From positions 2,914,001 through 2,978,000 of the forward strand of contig JAPVLO010000146.1 of NCBI GenBank assembly GCA_027257055.1: 64,000 nt of DNA, written 5' to 3'. Source of the DNA: Cephalopachus bancanus. Its lineage: Eukaryota; Chordata; Mammalia; Primates; Tarsiidae. The notes beneath the pieces were generated by a model. The model ran no database searches, was not told where the DNA came from, and was given only the letters and a program-made list of their open reading frames with translations. The position numbers and the translations under genes were made by a program. Position 1 is the first letter of the stretch, and every line of letters begins with the position of its first letter. Shown here in pieces: positions 51,529 through 62,784 of the stretch.

Positions 51529-51751
51529 GACATGTTGTCTATACTATGAGAAGAATAATACTGATTATAGAAATGAGATAGCATATGGGAGTTATCAACA
51601 AATTTCAACCACTGTGATGAGTTGATTGGTAGAAGTGGACTTATTGACATCTATCAAGTTTAAAGCAGAAAAGAGACTCCTTAAATAAGTAACATTATAG
51701 ACTTTGATGTTTAGGGATTTTATATGCCCAAATTTGGCTATTTGCCAATGG

Positions 51752-52092
51752 TTCTGTCTTAGGATTCTCCAGAGAAATAGAACAGGATGTATATGTGTAT
51801 AGGAAAAGATTTATTATAAGGAACTGGCTCATGCAATTATGGGGGTTGACAAGTCCAAAATCTGCAGTATGGACTGGCAGTTTAGAGACTGGGAAGAGTC
51901 TGTGATACAGATGAAGTCTGAGGGCAATCTCTTGGATAATTCCCTCTTGCCTCGGAAGCCAGTTTTTTTGTTTTGTTTTGTTTTTTGTTTTTAATCCTTT
52001 CAGGACTTTGGATGACTAATTCACTGATTTAAATGTGAATTTCTTTTAAAAATACCCTCTGAGTCGACACATAAAATTGACCATCACAGGCT
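51752..52092 (-). mobile_element. ERVL/MaLR-type LTR, antisense, with a (TTTTG)n expansion
   Basis: aggattctccagagaaatag, aggaactggctcatgcaatt, gacaagtccaaaatctgcag and the end gtcgacacataaaattgacc, atcacag match the reverse complement of a common mammalian LTR starting tgtgatggttaattttatgt. A (TTTTG)n-like run lies at 51965-51993. Confidence 0.82.
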
Positions 52093-52984
52093 CCAAAGAT
52101 CTGCAATATGTTATAAGTTCCTGGTTTTTTAGGTACAGCCTTATACCCCTGAAAGAACTGTTAGCTAGTGAGTGAGTCCGGTCTTCTTTCCAACATCCTA
52201 CCTCCAGTTTGAAGAATAACTCACATTAAATGCTGTCTTGATAGCACAAACTTGGAGTTTAAGTTTTGCCATTTTACTCATTGAAACAATTAACGGACTA
52301 TTGACAAGGAAGACATTTTAAAACCACCTTAAGTTCTGATTAATATCTGCTTTAGATGTGTTTTAGAATTTCTAAATGTATATGCTGTGCCTTTGAAATT
52401 TTTGTTCGCATATTCTCTTAAGGACAAATACCCTTGTAATAAACTAAATTTCAGCTGTGGTAGCACATCGTAGTGACTAATAAGTATCAAACAACAATGA
52501 TTGCTTAGAAGTTTGGGTCTCTGGAATTTAAGTGGCATTTGCCCTCTCTTGCTTTTGTGTATATCAACTGTGAGTAGCTAACTAGTCTGAGTGGATTCAG
52601 CCAACTGCTGGAATCATGCAACATGTATACTTAATTAAATAGAAAGCCCCAAATTACTTACAATATAGTAAGTAAACTCATCATAACCGGTTAAATTCAG
52701 CAAACGACATTTGACAGAGAAATTTCATTTTATTCTGTTCAATCAGAACAGAACCTTGTATTAATTTCCCACAGGGTATTTGTGACATTGAACTCTACAA
52801 ATATGAAATTCACATATAAAGGGTCCTAGAGACATTGACCTAATAATGAAATAATGCATGCATTAAACTGCATCTTAAAAGTTTAAGATATTTATCTTCA
52901 TAGAAATGTGGTTGAGGGAAGAATCAGAGATTCCTGATCCACATCATTATAATTAGAATTATTAATTGCCTCAATTTTTCCCTT
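52093..52984. other. Unique intronic sequence
   Basis: No repeat recognised. The 69-codon antisense ORF at 52329-52538 has no domain. Confidence 0.5.
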
Positions 52985-53560
52985 TTCAGTTTCATCTCTT
53001 CTAGTAATCATCTTTGATTTTAATCATTGCTACAGTTTTCAAGCTTCATGCTGTACATACCCTGTAGCAAACATATCTCTACCCATATGTCTCCAGCATT
53101 CGCCTGTATAGCCAAGGGCTGTTTAATGGACACTTCTGTGATTTTTCTACCTGAGGATATTTTTCCTGCTTTAGGAGCAAACTCACTGTAAGCTGCGCAA
53201 GTTGTTGCTTTAGGAGCAAACTCACTGTAAGCTGCGCAAGTTGTAAGTCCTGGAGAATTCAAATTTCCAGAGTTCATCTTCAACCAATGATGAACAGGAA
53301 GTTGGTTGAATAACATCTCTGTTTCCCTGCCTCTTGGTTAGGATATAAGATATGTTCTACACTGTTGCCTAGAGTTTGCCAGTAGAATTGTACTCTAATT
53401 GACTTGGAAATGCACAATTTGTGGGCTCCTTTCCTTTCTTGCTTATTTCCCCACATCTCTACTAGGATTTTCTGAGATTACCTTCCAAATAAACTACTTA
53501 TCCTTGAATCAGTCTCAGGGCGAGCTTCTGGGGAACCCTTACTATCCTCTAAGATAGAAT
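52985..53560 (+). mobile_element. Solo LTR-like element (ERVL type), sense
   Basis: gccaagggctgtttaatgga, gtttccctgcctcttggtta, gtgggctcctttcctttctt, ccttccaaataaactactta (polyadenylation-like aataaa) and gtctcagggcgagcttctgg, ggaaccc follow an LTR with U3-R-U5 order. No internal viral genes. Family uncertain. Confidence 0.65.
53167..53244. repeat. Exact 39-bp tandem duplication inside the LTR
   Basis: The unit at 53167-53205 (starting tgctttaggagcaaactcac) is repeated without mismatch at 53206-53244. Length is a multiple of three, so the antisense ORF 53020-53316 shows a repeated 13-residue block, but that ORF is not a credible gene. Confidence 0.97.
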
Positions 53561-53574
53561 AGTGAGATAAATTT

Positions 53575-53690
53575 GAAAGCAATATCCAAATTATTGTTGA
53601 GATTGTAGCAGACAGGGGTTCATTTAATCTTTATTATTTAATTTTGGACCTTTACCCCTAGCACATAATAGGTATTAATAAATGCACTTT
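53575..53690 (+). mobile_element. Possible L2/MIR 3' terminus, sense
   Basis: ccctagcacataataggtat and taataaatgcac resemble an L2 or MIR 3' end. Short. Confidence 0.45.
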
Positions 53691-53989
53691 AAAATAAAAA
53701 TCTAATCTAAGTGAATGTACTTATCAGGAATGTTTTCTTGTCCCCACCCATTACCTCCCCTCCATCCTTACAATCTCAATGATATAATTTATACTTGTGC
53801 TGAGGCATGACTTTTTGTTGGGTCTCAGATTTCTTTCCATTGATGTTGACATTGTGAATGATATCTTCCTTCTTAATATTCATTGTAATCTGGATTTGGG
53901 ACTTCCATACTTTCCTACTTCTCATATCTCTCTGGGTCTTGGCTCTTTTTAATTTAACTGTGCGTGTTTCCCTAAACACTACTGGCCTT

Positions 53990-55178
53990 TCTTCTCTTCT
54001 CCCTCTGTTCCCAGTGCCTCAGGGAGCTTATCCACTTGCAAAGCTTCAGCTACTAATTTACAAATGACATTTAAATAAAAAAATCTCTAACCTTGGCTTT
54101 TTACCCTTTCTCTAATAGCACATTTCATCTGTTTTGCAAGCCTTTTCCACTTACTTCCTCCAACTAAACAGTCACAAGAAGACCTCTCCACAGAAGGCCT
54201 CTCTAGTCTTCTCCCTGACTTCCAAGTTTCAGTCACCTTTGATCCTAGGGCTGTTCATCTCCTTTCCTGCCTCTTTAGGGAAGCCATTCTATCAGTTATT
54301 TCATATCTTTCCTGCATTTCTGCCTCTCCTTCTTGCATCTCAAATTCTTGTTCATACACATGGTTACACACACCCCTGCCTCTCTACTTTTTGCCTGTAA
54401 CTAATACCGTCTCTTTTCTCTTCTATTCAGAATCAAACATCTTCCGCAATTCTTTTCATGTCCAGAAACCAAGAACTCCTACTTTCTTACTGTTTTTTTC
54501 TTCTTTCTATTCTTACTGCCACTCCTTTAGTTAAAACCTCCATCCCTTCTCCTTGATTATCACAATATTCTTCTAACTCTTCTTTCTGCCTTTCTTCTTG
54601 TCTCCTGTTCCTTTATTCGGATCACAGTATGTCCCCAGAACAAAACTACAATAGTCACTTAACTCCTGTGCTTAAAATCATCCTAAAGGGCACAAGAAAG
54701 CCCAGACATGCTGGTAAAGCTTTAAAAAGGCCTTTATGATTCATATCTCCTAAGCCCTTACCCCTTAGCTCATATAGAATTCAGTCATTCTCAACTACCT
54801 GCAATGCTTTGAGTGTACACCTCCGTGCATTTGGTCATGCTATTTTATCTTCCTGAACTCCCTAGCCCCCTCCTGGTTTTTTTCATTTCACTAACTCCAA
54901 TTCTTTCTTAAAGATTCTGCTCAAGGTTACCTCCAAGTTTACGTTTTCTGAAGCCTCCAGTCTGAACTAGATAGTCACTTCTGAAGTAGTTTCGTAATGC
55001 TCTAGGTTTACTAGGATAAGAGCACTGGTTGCATAATCGTAAGCTCCTGTTTACTTGCCTATCTCCTCTGTTGATCATATGCTTCTTGTCTATTTTTTAT
55101 CTTTCTATCCTTCCTACCCAGAACAATGTCTAGCTTATAGTGAGAGTTCCATAAATAACCTTTGAATGAATGAGCACA
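53990..55178 (+). mobile_element. L2 LINE, long 3' portion, sense
   Basis: 54600-55178 follows L2 well: acttaactcctgtgcttaaa, ggcctttatgattcatatct, tcttcctgaactccctagcc, attctgctcaaggttacctc, gcttcttgtctattttttat and cagaacaatgtctagcttat, ending gaatgaatgagc. The pyrimidine-rich 53990-54600 is probably its ORF2 part, less certain. Confidence 0.75.
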
Positions 55179-55440
55179 TTCTTTCCTTTTACTTTTGTCT
55201 ATATCAGGAAGTGCCATACACCTGTCTTTATTCAAGACTTCTGGGTCCTCCTGGAACCTTTACGTCAATTTCTTTTTCCTCTGTGATCTCGCTTCATCCA
55301 CCCAACTCAGCAGTGCAATTACTATAGGAAATGCTATCTCATACCTGCTCTATTTGTTTGTAGACTTGGTTTTTTAAAAATTTTTATCCTATTTAAGAAG
55401 AAGGTTCGATAGGACAAGATAACTATGTTAATTTCTTCCG
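55179..55440. other. Unique intronic sequence
   Basis: Nothing recognised. Confidence 0.45.
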
Positions 55441-56260
55441 TTTTTACTCCATAGGGAGATATGCCCATGATGGTTTCTTAATAAATGTTGACTAAATTCA
55501 GTGTAATATTTGTAACCCTTTGCGGCAGTTAGGGAGACTGGGGTGTTGAGCCTAGTGAGGCAATTATGATTTGTTTACAACAGAATCAGTTTTAGATCCC
55601 TCACTATGACATGGGTGAAGGCCAAGAAGGTGTTCTGCTCTACCATGCTTTCTGTGAAGTCTCATCCAGCCTCGCATGTTCCAGTGACAAACCATCTGGG
55701 AAATTCCATCTGTCTCTGCTTGGAAACTGAGGTGGCAGTCGCCCACTGTGAGCCATTTTCTATTAACTTCTTGGATAAGATCAGTCAGATTTATACTGAA
55801 TTGATGGGAACCGTAAGAGCAGGGTTGTTCCAAGAGAAGACAAATGTACTGATTCCTCTAATTGGGCTTAAGCCAGTTTCATTCACAGACGCCCTTAGGT
55901 TCTAGTAGTGCAAGGACTTATAACCTTTTTAATTGTACCCTATTCCTCTTGGGAAATGTTTGTGAAATTCATTATTGATGGAGGTTGTAGATTTGTTCCT
56001 TAGGGAGGGCAAGATCCTGGCTTCTCTTATACTCTATCTGCTATGTGGAGAATTAATGGAAACTGAGTGGACAGGGAAGCTGCTCAAAGAGGACATGAAA
56101 GCAAGACATTTAATGCAGCAGAGCCTTGGAAAATGGTGCGCTGGTTTGGTGTCTAGAATTAGAGTGGGAATTTTTATTTTTGTGTGTGGTGGGGGGAGTA
56201 CTCAGATGGGAAAAGTTGGTGTGGAGGCCTGAGTAATCAAAGGCCTCCTGCTGAATGTGA
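55441..56260. other. Unique, relatively GC-rich intronic block
   Basis: No repeat recognised. ORFs of 99 (+) and 89 (-) codons overlap at 55564-55905 without domain signatures. Contains a forkhead-like tgtttac at 55572. Possible conserved non-coding element, unproven. Confidence 0.35.
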
Positions 56261-57669
56261 GTAAAAAGGGAACCAAACACCAATGAATTATTTCACAATT
56301 CAAGTATGTAGAAGCAAGCCAGAGAGGTCAATTGTGTATTGATCTGAAGAAATTGGTTGTATTATAATATAGGCACAGTTATGATGCTAGCAGTGGATAA
56401 AAATATATTGTCATATGGGACGATAATGTTAAAATGAAAACATGAATTGTGCCCTTCCTGATAATTTTTACTTGCCTCCAAAATATACCTTTTGTGTGTA
56501 GCTAGTCTGTCGGCTAACCAGTCTCCCTTTGACTTTTTTTCCTGATGGTGAAGTCTTTCCAGGTTCTTTACGTTTGAACTTGTATTTGAAAGGTGGAAAT
56601 GCAAAAGCACAATATCTTGCTATATATAAATAATTTTTATTTGTGGACCTGACTTAATTTCCTCTGCCTGAAACTTAAACACATTTGAGCCTTTGGATTT
56701 TATGGCTAAGTTACTTACATATACTTTGGCCAAGTTTGAATAAATAAAAAGAATCTTTTTTTAAAAAAAAGGTTATTGGTTGTTCCATTTTTCTGGAACC
56801 CTGAGGATGATTTTTTATTGAAGATGATCTTTTCATGGTTATTAAAAATGACTATTAGTGTTGTGCTGTTAATTTATCATCTGAAAGAAGTTTTTCATAT
56901 CACCATAAGATGATCAATGCTGTTCTACTAAGAGTATATGTATAAAGTTGAGTCTGATGAATGACACTACTTTTCTCAGAGAATAGGTATGAAGTATAAG
57001 GATGGTTATTGTTTTATAGCTCTAGATATTCTTTGTGGTAGTTGTCATTATATCCACACGTTAGGTTTTTACATGCATTTTATTAATACAGATTTCACTG
57101 CTATTGTAAATTCTCAGTATTTGTCAAGGGCAGACATCATAGAGACCTGAGGTGGAAGGGGATGAATATAGGGTTTCTGCCATTCTAAGGGAAGTTCGTC
57201 ATCTTGACAGGTCAGGAGTGGTTTATAACCAAAGCATAACTATATTATCTTCATGATACAAATTATACACTATAAGTCTTGAAAAATATATTTTGCTGGA
57301 GGGGAAGGTAAAAATAAGAAAAGACCGTGAGGAGCAATTGTTTGAAAAAGTTGATCCAAACTGTCTTCTGTTATTTGCTGAAAGATCTAGCATGACTTTT
57401 AAAGTCTTTCTACTGGGCTTTTCTGAAGAATTGTCATTCTACAACAATTTCAAAACACTTTGGCACTGTGTATTGTCTGGTATCTTCATGATCTTAATAA
57501 ATATTTTGCTAATGTTACAAAGATTTAGTAGCAAGCTCAGCTTGATATAATAACTTGGAGGTGATCATTGTGAGAGAGTGGATGTAGGAATCATTTTGTA
57601 TTCCTTTGGTTTGGTCTTAAAAATTAAAATCACCGAGGACCAACTTTTTGTCAGACTCTTATAACACAT
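56261..57669. other. Unique AT-rich intronic sequence
   Basis: No repeat recognised. Short ORFs at 56362-56610 and 57293-57550 lack domains. Confidence 0.5.
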
Positions 57670-57683
57670 TGAACTCTGTTTTT

Positions 57684-57763
57684 GTTTTGTTTATCTTAAA
57701 AAGCAGGATTTATTAAGAGGACAGAAAAGCTCCACAGTAGGAGGGGACCCGAGGGGGTTTCCC
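57684..57763 (-). mobile_element. Very short retroposed insert (3' end of a polyadenylated RNA), antisense
   Basis: An 80-bp insert is bounded by perfect 14-bp duplications tgaactctgttttt (57670-57683 and 57764-57777). Read on the - strand it has a GC-rich start (gggaaaccccctcgggtccc), then ctcttaataaatcctgct and an A-rich degenerate tail. This is the layout of an L1-mobilised, 5'-truncated transcript end. The source is not identified; it resembles the R/U5 polyadenylation region of a gammaretroviral-type LTR. Confidence 0.7.
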
Positions 57764-57777
57764 TGAACTCTGTTTTT

Positions 57778-58229
57778 TATCTAATTATCAATAGGTATTT
57801 CCAGGATGGCATTAATCAAGTATCATAATTAAACTGTAGCTCTCAGGTCGCATTGAAAATCCTAATTATATGAGGTTTTCCTGATACAGGCAAGTTTGTG
57901 ACCCTGTCCAAACCACTCCTGTAAAACTCTATATTGATACTATCTGATGTTCCAGGGGCAAGTCTTGTTGTCTATATTTCTAATAAGAGAACTTTGAATT
58001 TAAAGTTGTTCTCTATTTTTAATTTCCTCTTACATCACTTTTATCATAAAACTTTGTCCTAGTTTGTCCAACTATAATTTCTTGCTTCTAATAAGTTGCA
58101 TATGTCCTGAATTATTTTTATGTTTGATATCATTTTCTATTTTAAAGGTCAAGAAACCAGAGTCAAGCATAGAGTTATGTAGTCTGGCCTGTGTTTTTCC
58201 TCATAATCTTTATGCTTTGTTTCTGAAGG
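57778..58229. other. Unique intronic sequence
   Basis: Nothing recognised. Confidence 0.45.
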
Positions 58230-58615
58230 TGAAAAATATGAGTACAGCTTATTTAGGTATCTCTTCTATAGTTTCTCTCAGAAGGCTGCAATCAAAGGGA
58301 CGGCCAGGTCTGTGGTGTCATCTGATGACTCAACTAGTAGAGAATCTGCTTGCAAGCTCTTTCAAATGGCCTTTGATTCAATTTCTTGCCTAGTGAACCT
58401 CTCTAGAAGGCAACTCAAAACATGGCAACTGGCATCCCTCTGAACAAAAGAGGAAGCAGAAGATGGAGGCCACAATCGTTTTGTAAGTTAATTGTGAGAG
58501 TGAATTATGTTCACTAGGTCGAGCATACCTTAAAAAAGAAGGTAACTACACAAGAGCTTGAAACCAGAAGGCTGGGATGAGGCAACTATCTCATAGGCTG
58601 TCTGTCACAGACGGT
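58230..58615 (-). mobile_element. LTR-like remnant (MaLR/ERVL type), probably antisense
   Basis: tctctcagaaggctgcaatc, gtctgtggtgtcatctgatg, ggcaactcaaaacatggcaa, gaagatggaggccacaatcg, ttcactaggtcgagcatacc and a closing ctgtctgtcacag follow a familiar mammalian LTR order. Diverged, family name uncertain. Confidence 0.65.
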
Positions 58616-59084
58616 AATTTGTACAATGTAATTTGTACAAGTAGTGACCTGACCTTCAGAGAGGAAAGGACTTTCAAATGCTAAGAGCAATGAGAGAAAT
58701 CACAAAAAAAATTCAGTAAATTCGAACAGGGAAAGCAAAAGCAATTGTTACAAGGCATCATAAACAAAATCAGAAATTAAGAAGTGAAGAGACATTTGTG
58801 AAAATGAGACATAATTTATTCTTACTTCTGCAAGCAAATATGGTTTTCCACATAGAAGGTGATCAGTGACTTCTTGATTAATGTATTTGGATATTAATTT
58901 TGCAGATAGGGAAAGGTAAATTAAAATATATGAAACATGATTTATGCAAAATATGGTGGGTATTAGGAATCGGAAGCAGTTTGCTGAGTGTTTCTTTCCC
59001 TTTGGTGATTTTGAGAAACATATACTAAAACATTGTAAAAATCAAAAGTGAGAGAGAAAGTATGGAAAGAACCCATGACGGGGT
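58616..59084. other. Unique AT-rich intronic sequence
   Basis: Direct repeat gtacaatgtaatttgtacaa near 58620. Otherwise nothing recognised. Confidence 0.5.
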
Positions 59085-59278
59085 CAGAATAGTGTGATTC
59101 TAGTCCTGTTATTATCCAAAGTGATGTGCTATCTTGGGTAATCACACCTGCTCTCAGTTTCTTCATTTATGAAATAGGGGTTATTATACCAGTCCTACAT
59201 CATAAAGTTGCTGTAAAATTATATAAAATTATATGCATTTAGTCACTTTGAAAAATATACAAAATTGTTAAACAAACC
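59085..59278 (+). mobile_element. MIR SINE, sense
   Basis: tgattctagtcctgttatta, cttgggtaatcacacctgct, ctcagtttcttcatttatga and aataggggttattataccag follow MIR order. Confidence 0.78.
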
Positions 59279-60339
59279 TAGATTACTTTTTATTATACCT
59301 ATAAATAGAAAGTAGATTATTCATTCCTTTAATTCCCCAAGCAGTGCAGTCTTTTGTCTTCTATCCTTTCTCTGAACAGCTTTAAAATGCGCTTATGTTT
59401 GTCATCATATGAATACATCTTCATACATATATACACACATGATTCATACACACGTGACACACATACTGATTAGTTAACATGAGTATTCTGGGAAATCACA
59501 GCCTAGAGATGTACAAGGTGCGTACTTAGTGCATTTATCATCTAAGTAGACAATCGCCACAGAGGCACAGAAAAAACATATTTTTAGGAAGAAAAAGAAA
59601 GGTTAAGTGGTCAAACTGCTTTCTGAATTATCTTGGTTTCTTTGTGTTTTCTTTTGTAAAGAGTTATTCTTTAGAAAGCATTTCTTAGGTGTACGATTGG
59701 GGATTAAAGACAATTGGAAAAGTAATTTATCCTGTCTGATTCACTTTTTGAGTTCGGTTTGTATTTTTTACATGTTAACTCAATTCTTTCATTAATATGG
59801 CATTTTAGAGCTCCGAACAGAAGGGAGTGAATAAGGTAGTCATACCGTGGATAGTGATGCACCCTGAAATAGGAAGAAACCAGGACAGAGTTCAGAAGAG
59901 TAGAGGCATTTCACATGCCTTGCGTTTTAGCTTTTATTAAGAAGTCACACAAGTACCATTTGTACTTCATTACCCCGTTGTAATAGTGAGAGCATTATCC
60001 TGCAGACAGGAGCAGCAAGAGTCCCTCAGGTTCTGATTTTAATCTCAGATGTGGCGTTACCACCTCTGCTCAGGCACGCGTAGCACATTAGTGTGTGTAA
60101 AAGGTACCCAGAGATATCCACATGTGCATCTGTGATAAGCATCAGGACCCAAGTACATGTTGAATTAAGTTTCTATAGGAAAAAAAAAGAAAAGAAAACA
60201 TTTGCTTTTGTTGAAAAAGCGCAGAGGTATTATAAAGAAAGTTTGGCCTTTATCTGAACATTTTCAGCAAAGAACCTAGGCTATTTTATTCTTGTTGCAT
60301 TCCTTCAAAACTTTGTGAAAATGACAACTCTTCAAAGGA
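59279..60339. other. Unique intronic sequence
   Basis: Imperfect CA-rich stretch at 59430-59465 and an A-rich run at 60180-60199. No gene recognised. Confidence 0.5.
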
Positions 60340-60720
60340 AGCAGACATTTGCAGAAGTGTCCCTGTCTCTGCGTAGATTCCAGGAGGAGAAGGGACAAGG
60401 GAGAGGGAGGAAGAGTGCATGATGAAAGTCAAACAGTGGTCGACTCCATCACTTCATTAATCAAGTGGAGGCATTCTGAAAAATGTTTCTCTTTGGTTGC
60501 AGCCATCTATTTTTTGGTGTTAATCTGCGCCCCGTGGCAGGGTTTTGTGAAAGGAAACAATGAGCAGTTGTATCACTCCCCCTTTCCCCCAATTGTTGTA
60601 GCCCCTGTCAGAAGGCTCCGAGGATGATGCAGGTCTGTATAAGGCTGATAAGGGAAAAGAGGATTCAGAATGGCTTTGGAGAGACTCTGTGGGAGAAGAG
60701 TGTGCTGTTTTGGACTAGAC
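60340..60720. other. Unique, relatively GC-rich intronic block with a GATA motif
   Basis: No repeat recognised. Carries ctgataagg (GATA type) near 60644 and a TEAD-like cattct near 60473. The 92-codon ORF at 60349-60627 has no domain. Candidate regulatory element only. Confidence 0.35.
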
Positions 60721-61611
60721 AAGCTATGGAATACGGCAGAGGCCCTTAATGGGATCCTAAGGGTTCAGTGCCAAACAGTCTGCAGCTTCTTGAAGATTTT
60801 CTAATGAGATATTTTAATGGCAAAATTCTGTGGCTGTCAGAGGGGCCGAGGTTCAAGATGCTATTTTAAGTCATTTGCTTCATAATCTGTGATTAGTCAA
60901 TTCAGGTCAAAAATGTATGAAATAATAAAAAGGAAAAATAAGCACAAGTCAAGAAATCTCCCCGGGTATATATTAGGTCACTTTTATTCTGTTGACAATG
61001 AGTTTTCAAGCCATTGTCATCATGAGTTCTGTAAGAGTGGTCAGAATATTTTATGTACTGTAGGTTCCTATTTTATGACTAGATAAAATATGAAACTACC
61101 TTTTATGATGCTGATTCCATTTTGGCAGACCTTGGGATCCACATATGGTACAGTTAAGCTCTTTTGGATCCTAATGTACCTTTGTTATTCATTGGAATTT
61201 TCTAAAGGAGATAAATATGCTATTTTTTGCTCTGAATTTTTTAAAAAAGTACACATTAACTGCCTCAAAAATAATTCACACAGCTAAGATAATTCTAGTC
61301 AACTTTAGAAATTGATCTGTTGTTCCCAGGACAGAAAGAATAAAATCACTATTACCCTTGAAGAAAAAATAAAAAGACAGCTGAAGGTCTAGCAAAATAG
61401 AATTATTATTTTATAGCACACTATAATAATATATATGGAGAGCAATTAGTGAACAGGGGCAAGAAAAGGGAGCATCAAGTTAACATGCTGTTAACTTTAA
61501 ATATATTTTAGCTTATAGATGCTGTTGGGAATTCTTAAAATTATTAATTGTATTGTTGGCCAGGAGTTTTATGAATAAACATATAGAAATAAAGAATTAA
61601 AAACAAGCAAG
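60721..61611. other. Unique AT-rich intronic sequence
   Basis: Nothing recognised. Confidence 0.5.
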
Positions 61612-61777
61612 GCTTCTCTACAAAAAAATCAAATCATTAGCTGGATGTGGTGGCACATGCTGATAGACCCAGCTACTTGGGAGGTTGAGGTGAAGGGATC
61701 ACTTGAACCCAGGAGGTCGAGGTTGCAGTGAGCCATGATTATGCCACTTGAGACCCTGGCTCAAACAAACAGGTAAT
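61612..61777 (+). mobile_element. Old Alu right arm, sense, 5'-truncated
   Basis: Begins in the linker (cttctctacaaaaaaatcaa) and continues ttagctggatgtggtggcac, agctacttgggaggttgagg, aacccaggaggtcgaggttg, gtgagccatgattatgcca. AluJ-like; lacks the young-subfamily changes. Confidence 0.88.
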
Positions 61778-62672
61778 TGTTGTCAGATGTAAGAATGATA
61801 GGTAATGATCTATAGCTAATACCATGGAGAGCCCAGTGCTTAGTTTAGAAAGTTTAGCTGCCTAGAGATGAAGTATGTTTTCTCTACTGAGGGCTGGCTG
61901 ATGGAGAGCAACTCCTTCAACTTTGGTGTCCTTGGTTTGGTAAGTTTAACTCAGACTCCTAACTTGTAAGTTAAAAGAATGTCTGTGTGAAAATATGTAG
62001 AAAGATAGAATAGAAGAAAAGTGAGACATCTGTCAAGATCATTTTGAAGTAAAACTTTAGCTTTCTAAAAGAGTTTGAAAAGGGTAGATTACTTGGATAA
62101 TAATACTCATACTTTGTGTTTATTAGGAGTCTTCAAATTTTTATGTGGACATTCATTTTTAATCAAATTTCATCATTACATAAATTTGTTATAATGGACA
62201 AAATCGAAACTGCTAGCCATTGGTTACATAAGAGTGTGGATAAAAAGTAAAGGGGGATACATTTGGACTTGTCACCTAGTAACTCCACCGTGTTGTATGC
62301 TTTGCTGATGATATGTTATATTTATCTTCTTTACAGTCAGATGAGAGAATATAATTATTTTTATTGTTTTATAACTGTTTTAACAGTCTTCCTCTGCTGT
62401 GCCTACTAGCAGTTAAATGATAAAAATATATTTATTTCTCTGCTATATATGATGTCATAGAAGTTTTGAAGGAAAACATGACTCAGTATTCATTAAGCAT
62501 GTATTGTAAGTCAGAAATTGCCACAAAGTGGGATACAAAAATATGAATTTTTATCAAACTGAATAGCTTCTTCAATGAATATTTAAATATAAAAATTCTA
62601 TCCATAGCATTTATACATCACTTTAAGCAAACCTAACACATAAAAAGTGGTAGTCACGTGCATGTAACACAT

Positions 62673-62673
<1 letters not shown>
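61778..62673. other. Unique AT-rich intronic sequence
   Basis: Nothing recognised. Confidence 0.5.

Positions 62674-62722
<49 letters not shown>
62674..62722. repeat. (CA)n microsatellite, about 24 uninterrupted units
   Basis: Longest pure dinucleotide run in the window. Confidence 0.98.
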
Positions 62723-62727
<5 letters not shown>

Positions 62728-62784
62728 ATAAATGCTTTGTTTTTACGCCAAAAATGAAGATAAAAATACATACATTTATATTTT

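Noticed and set aside
53020..53316. 98-codon antisense ORF with an internal 13-residue repeat
   Set aside because: Repeat results from a DNA-level 39-bp duplication in an LTR; no gene evidence.
51752..53560. Complete endogenous provirus between two LTR-like elements
   Set aside because: The two LTR-like elements are of different type and opposite orientation, and no gag, pol or env-like sequence lies between them.
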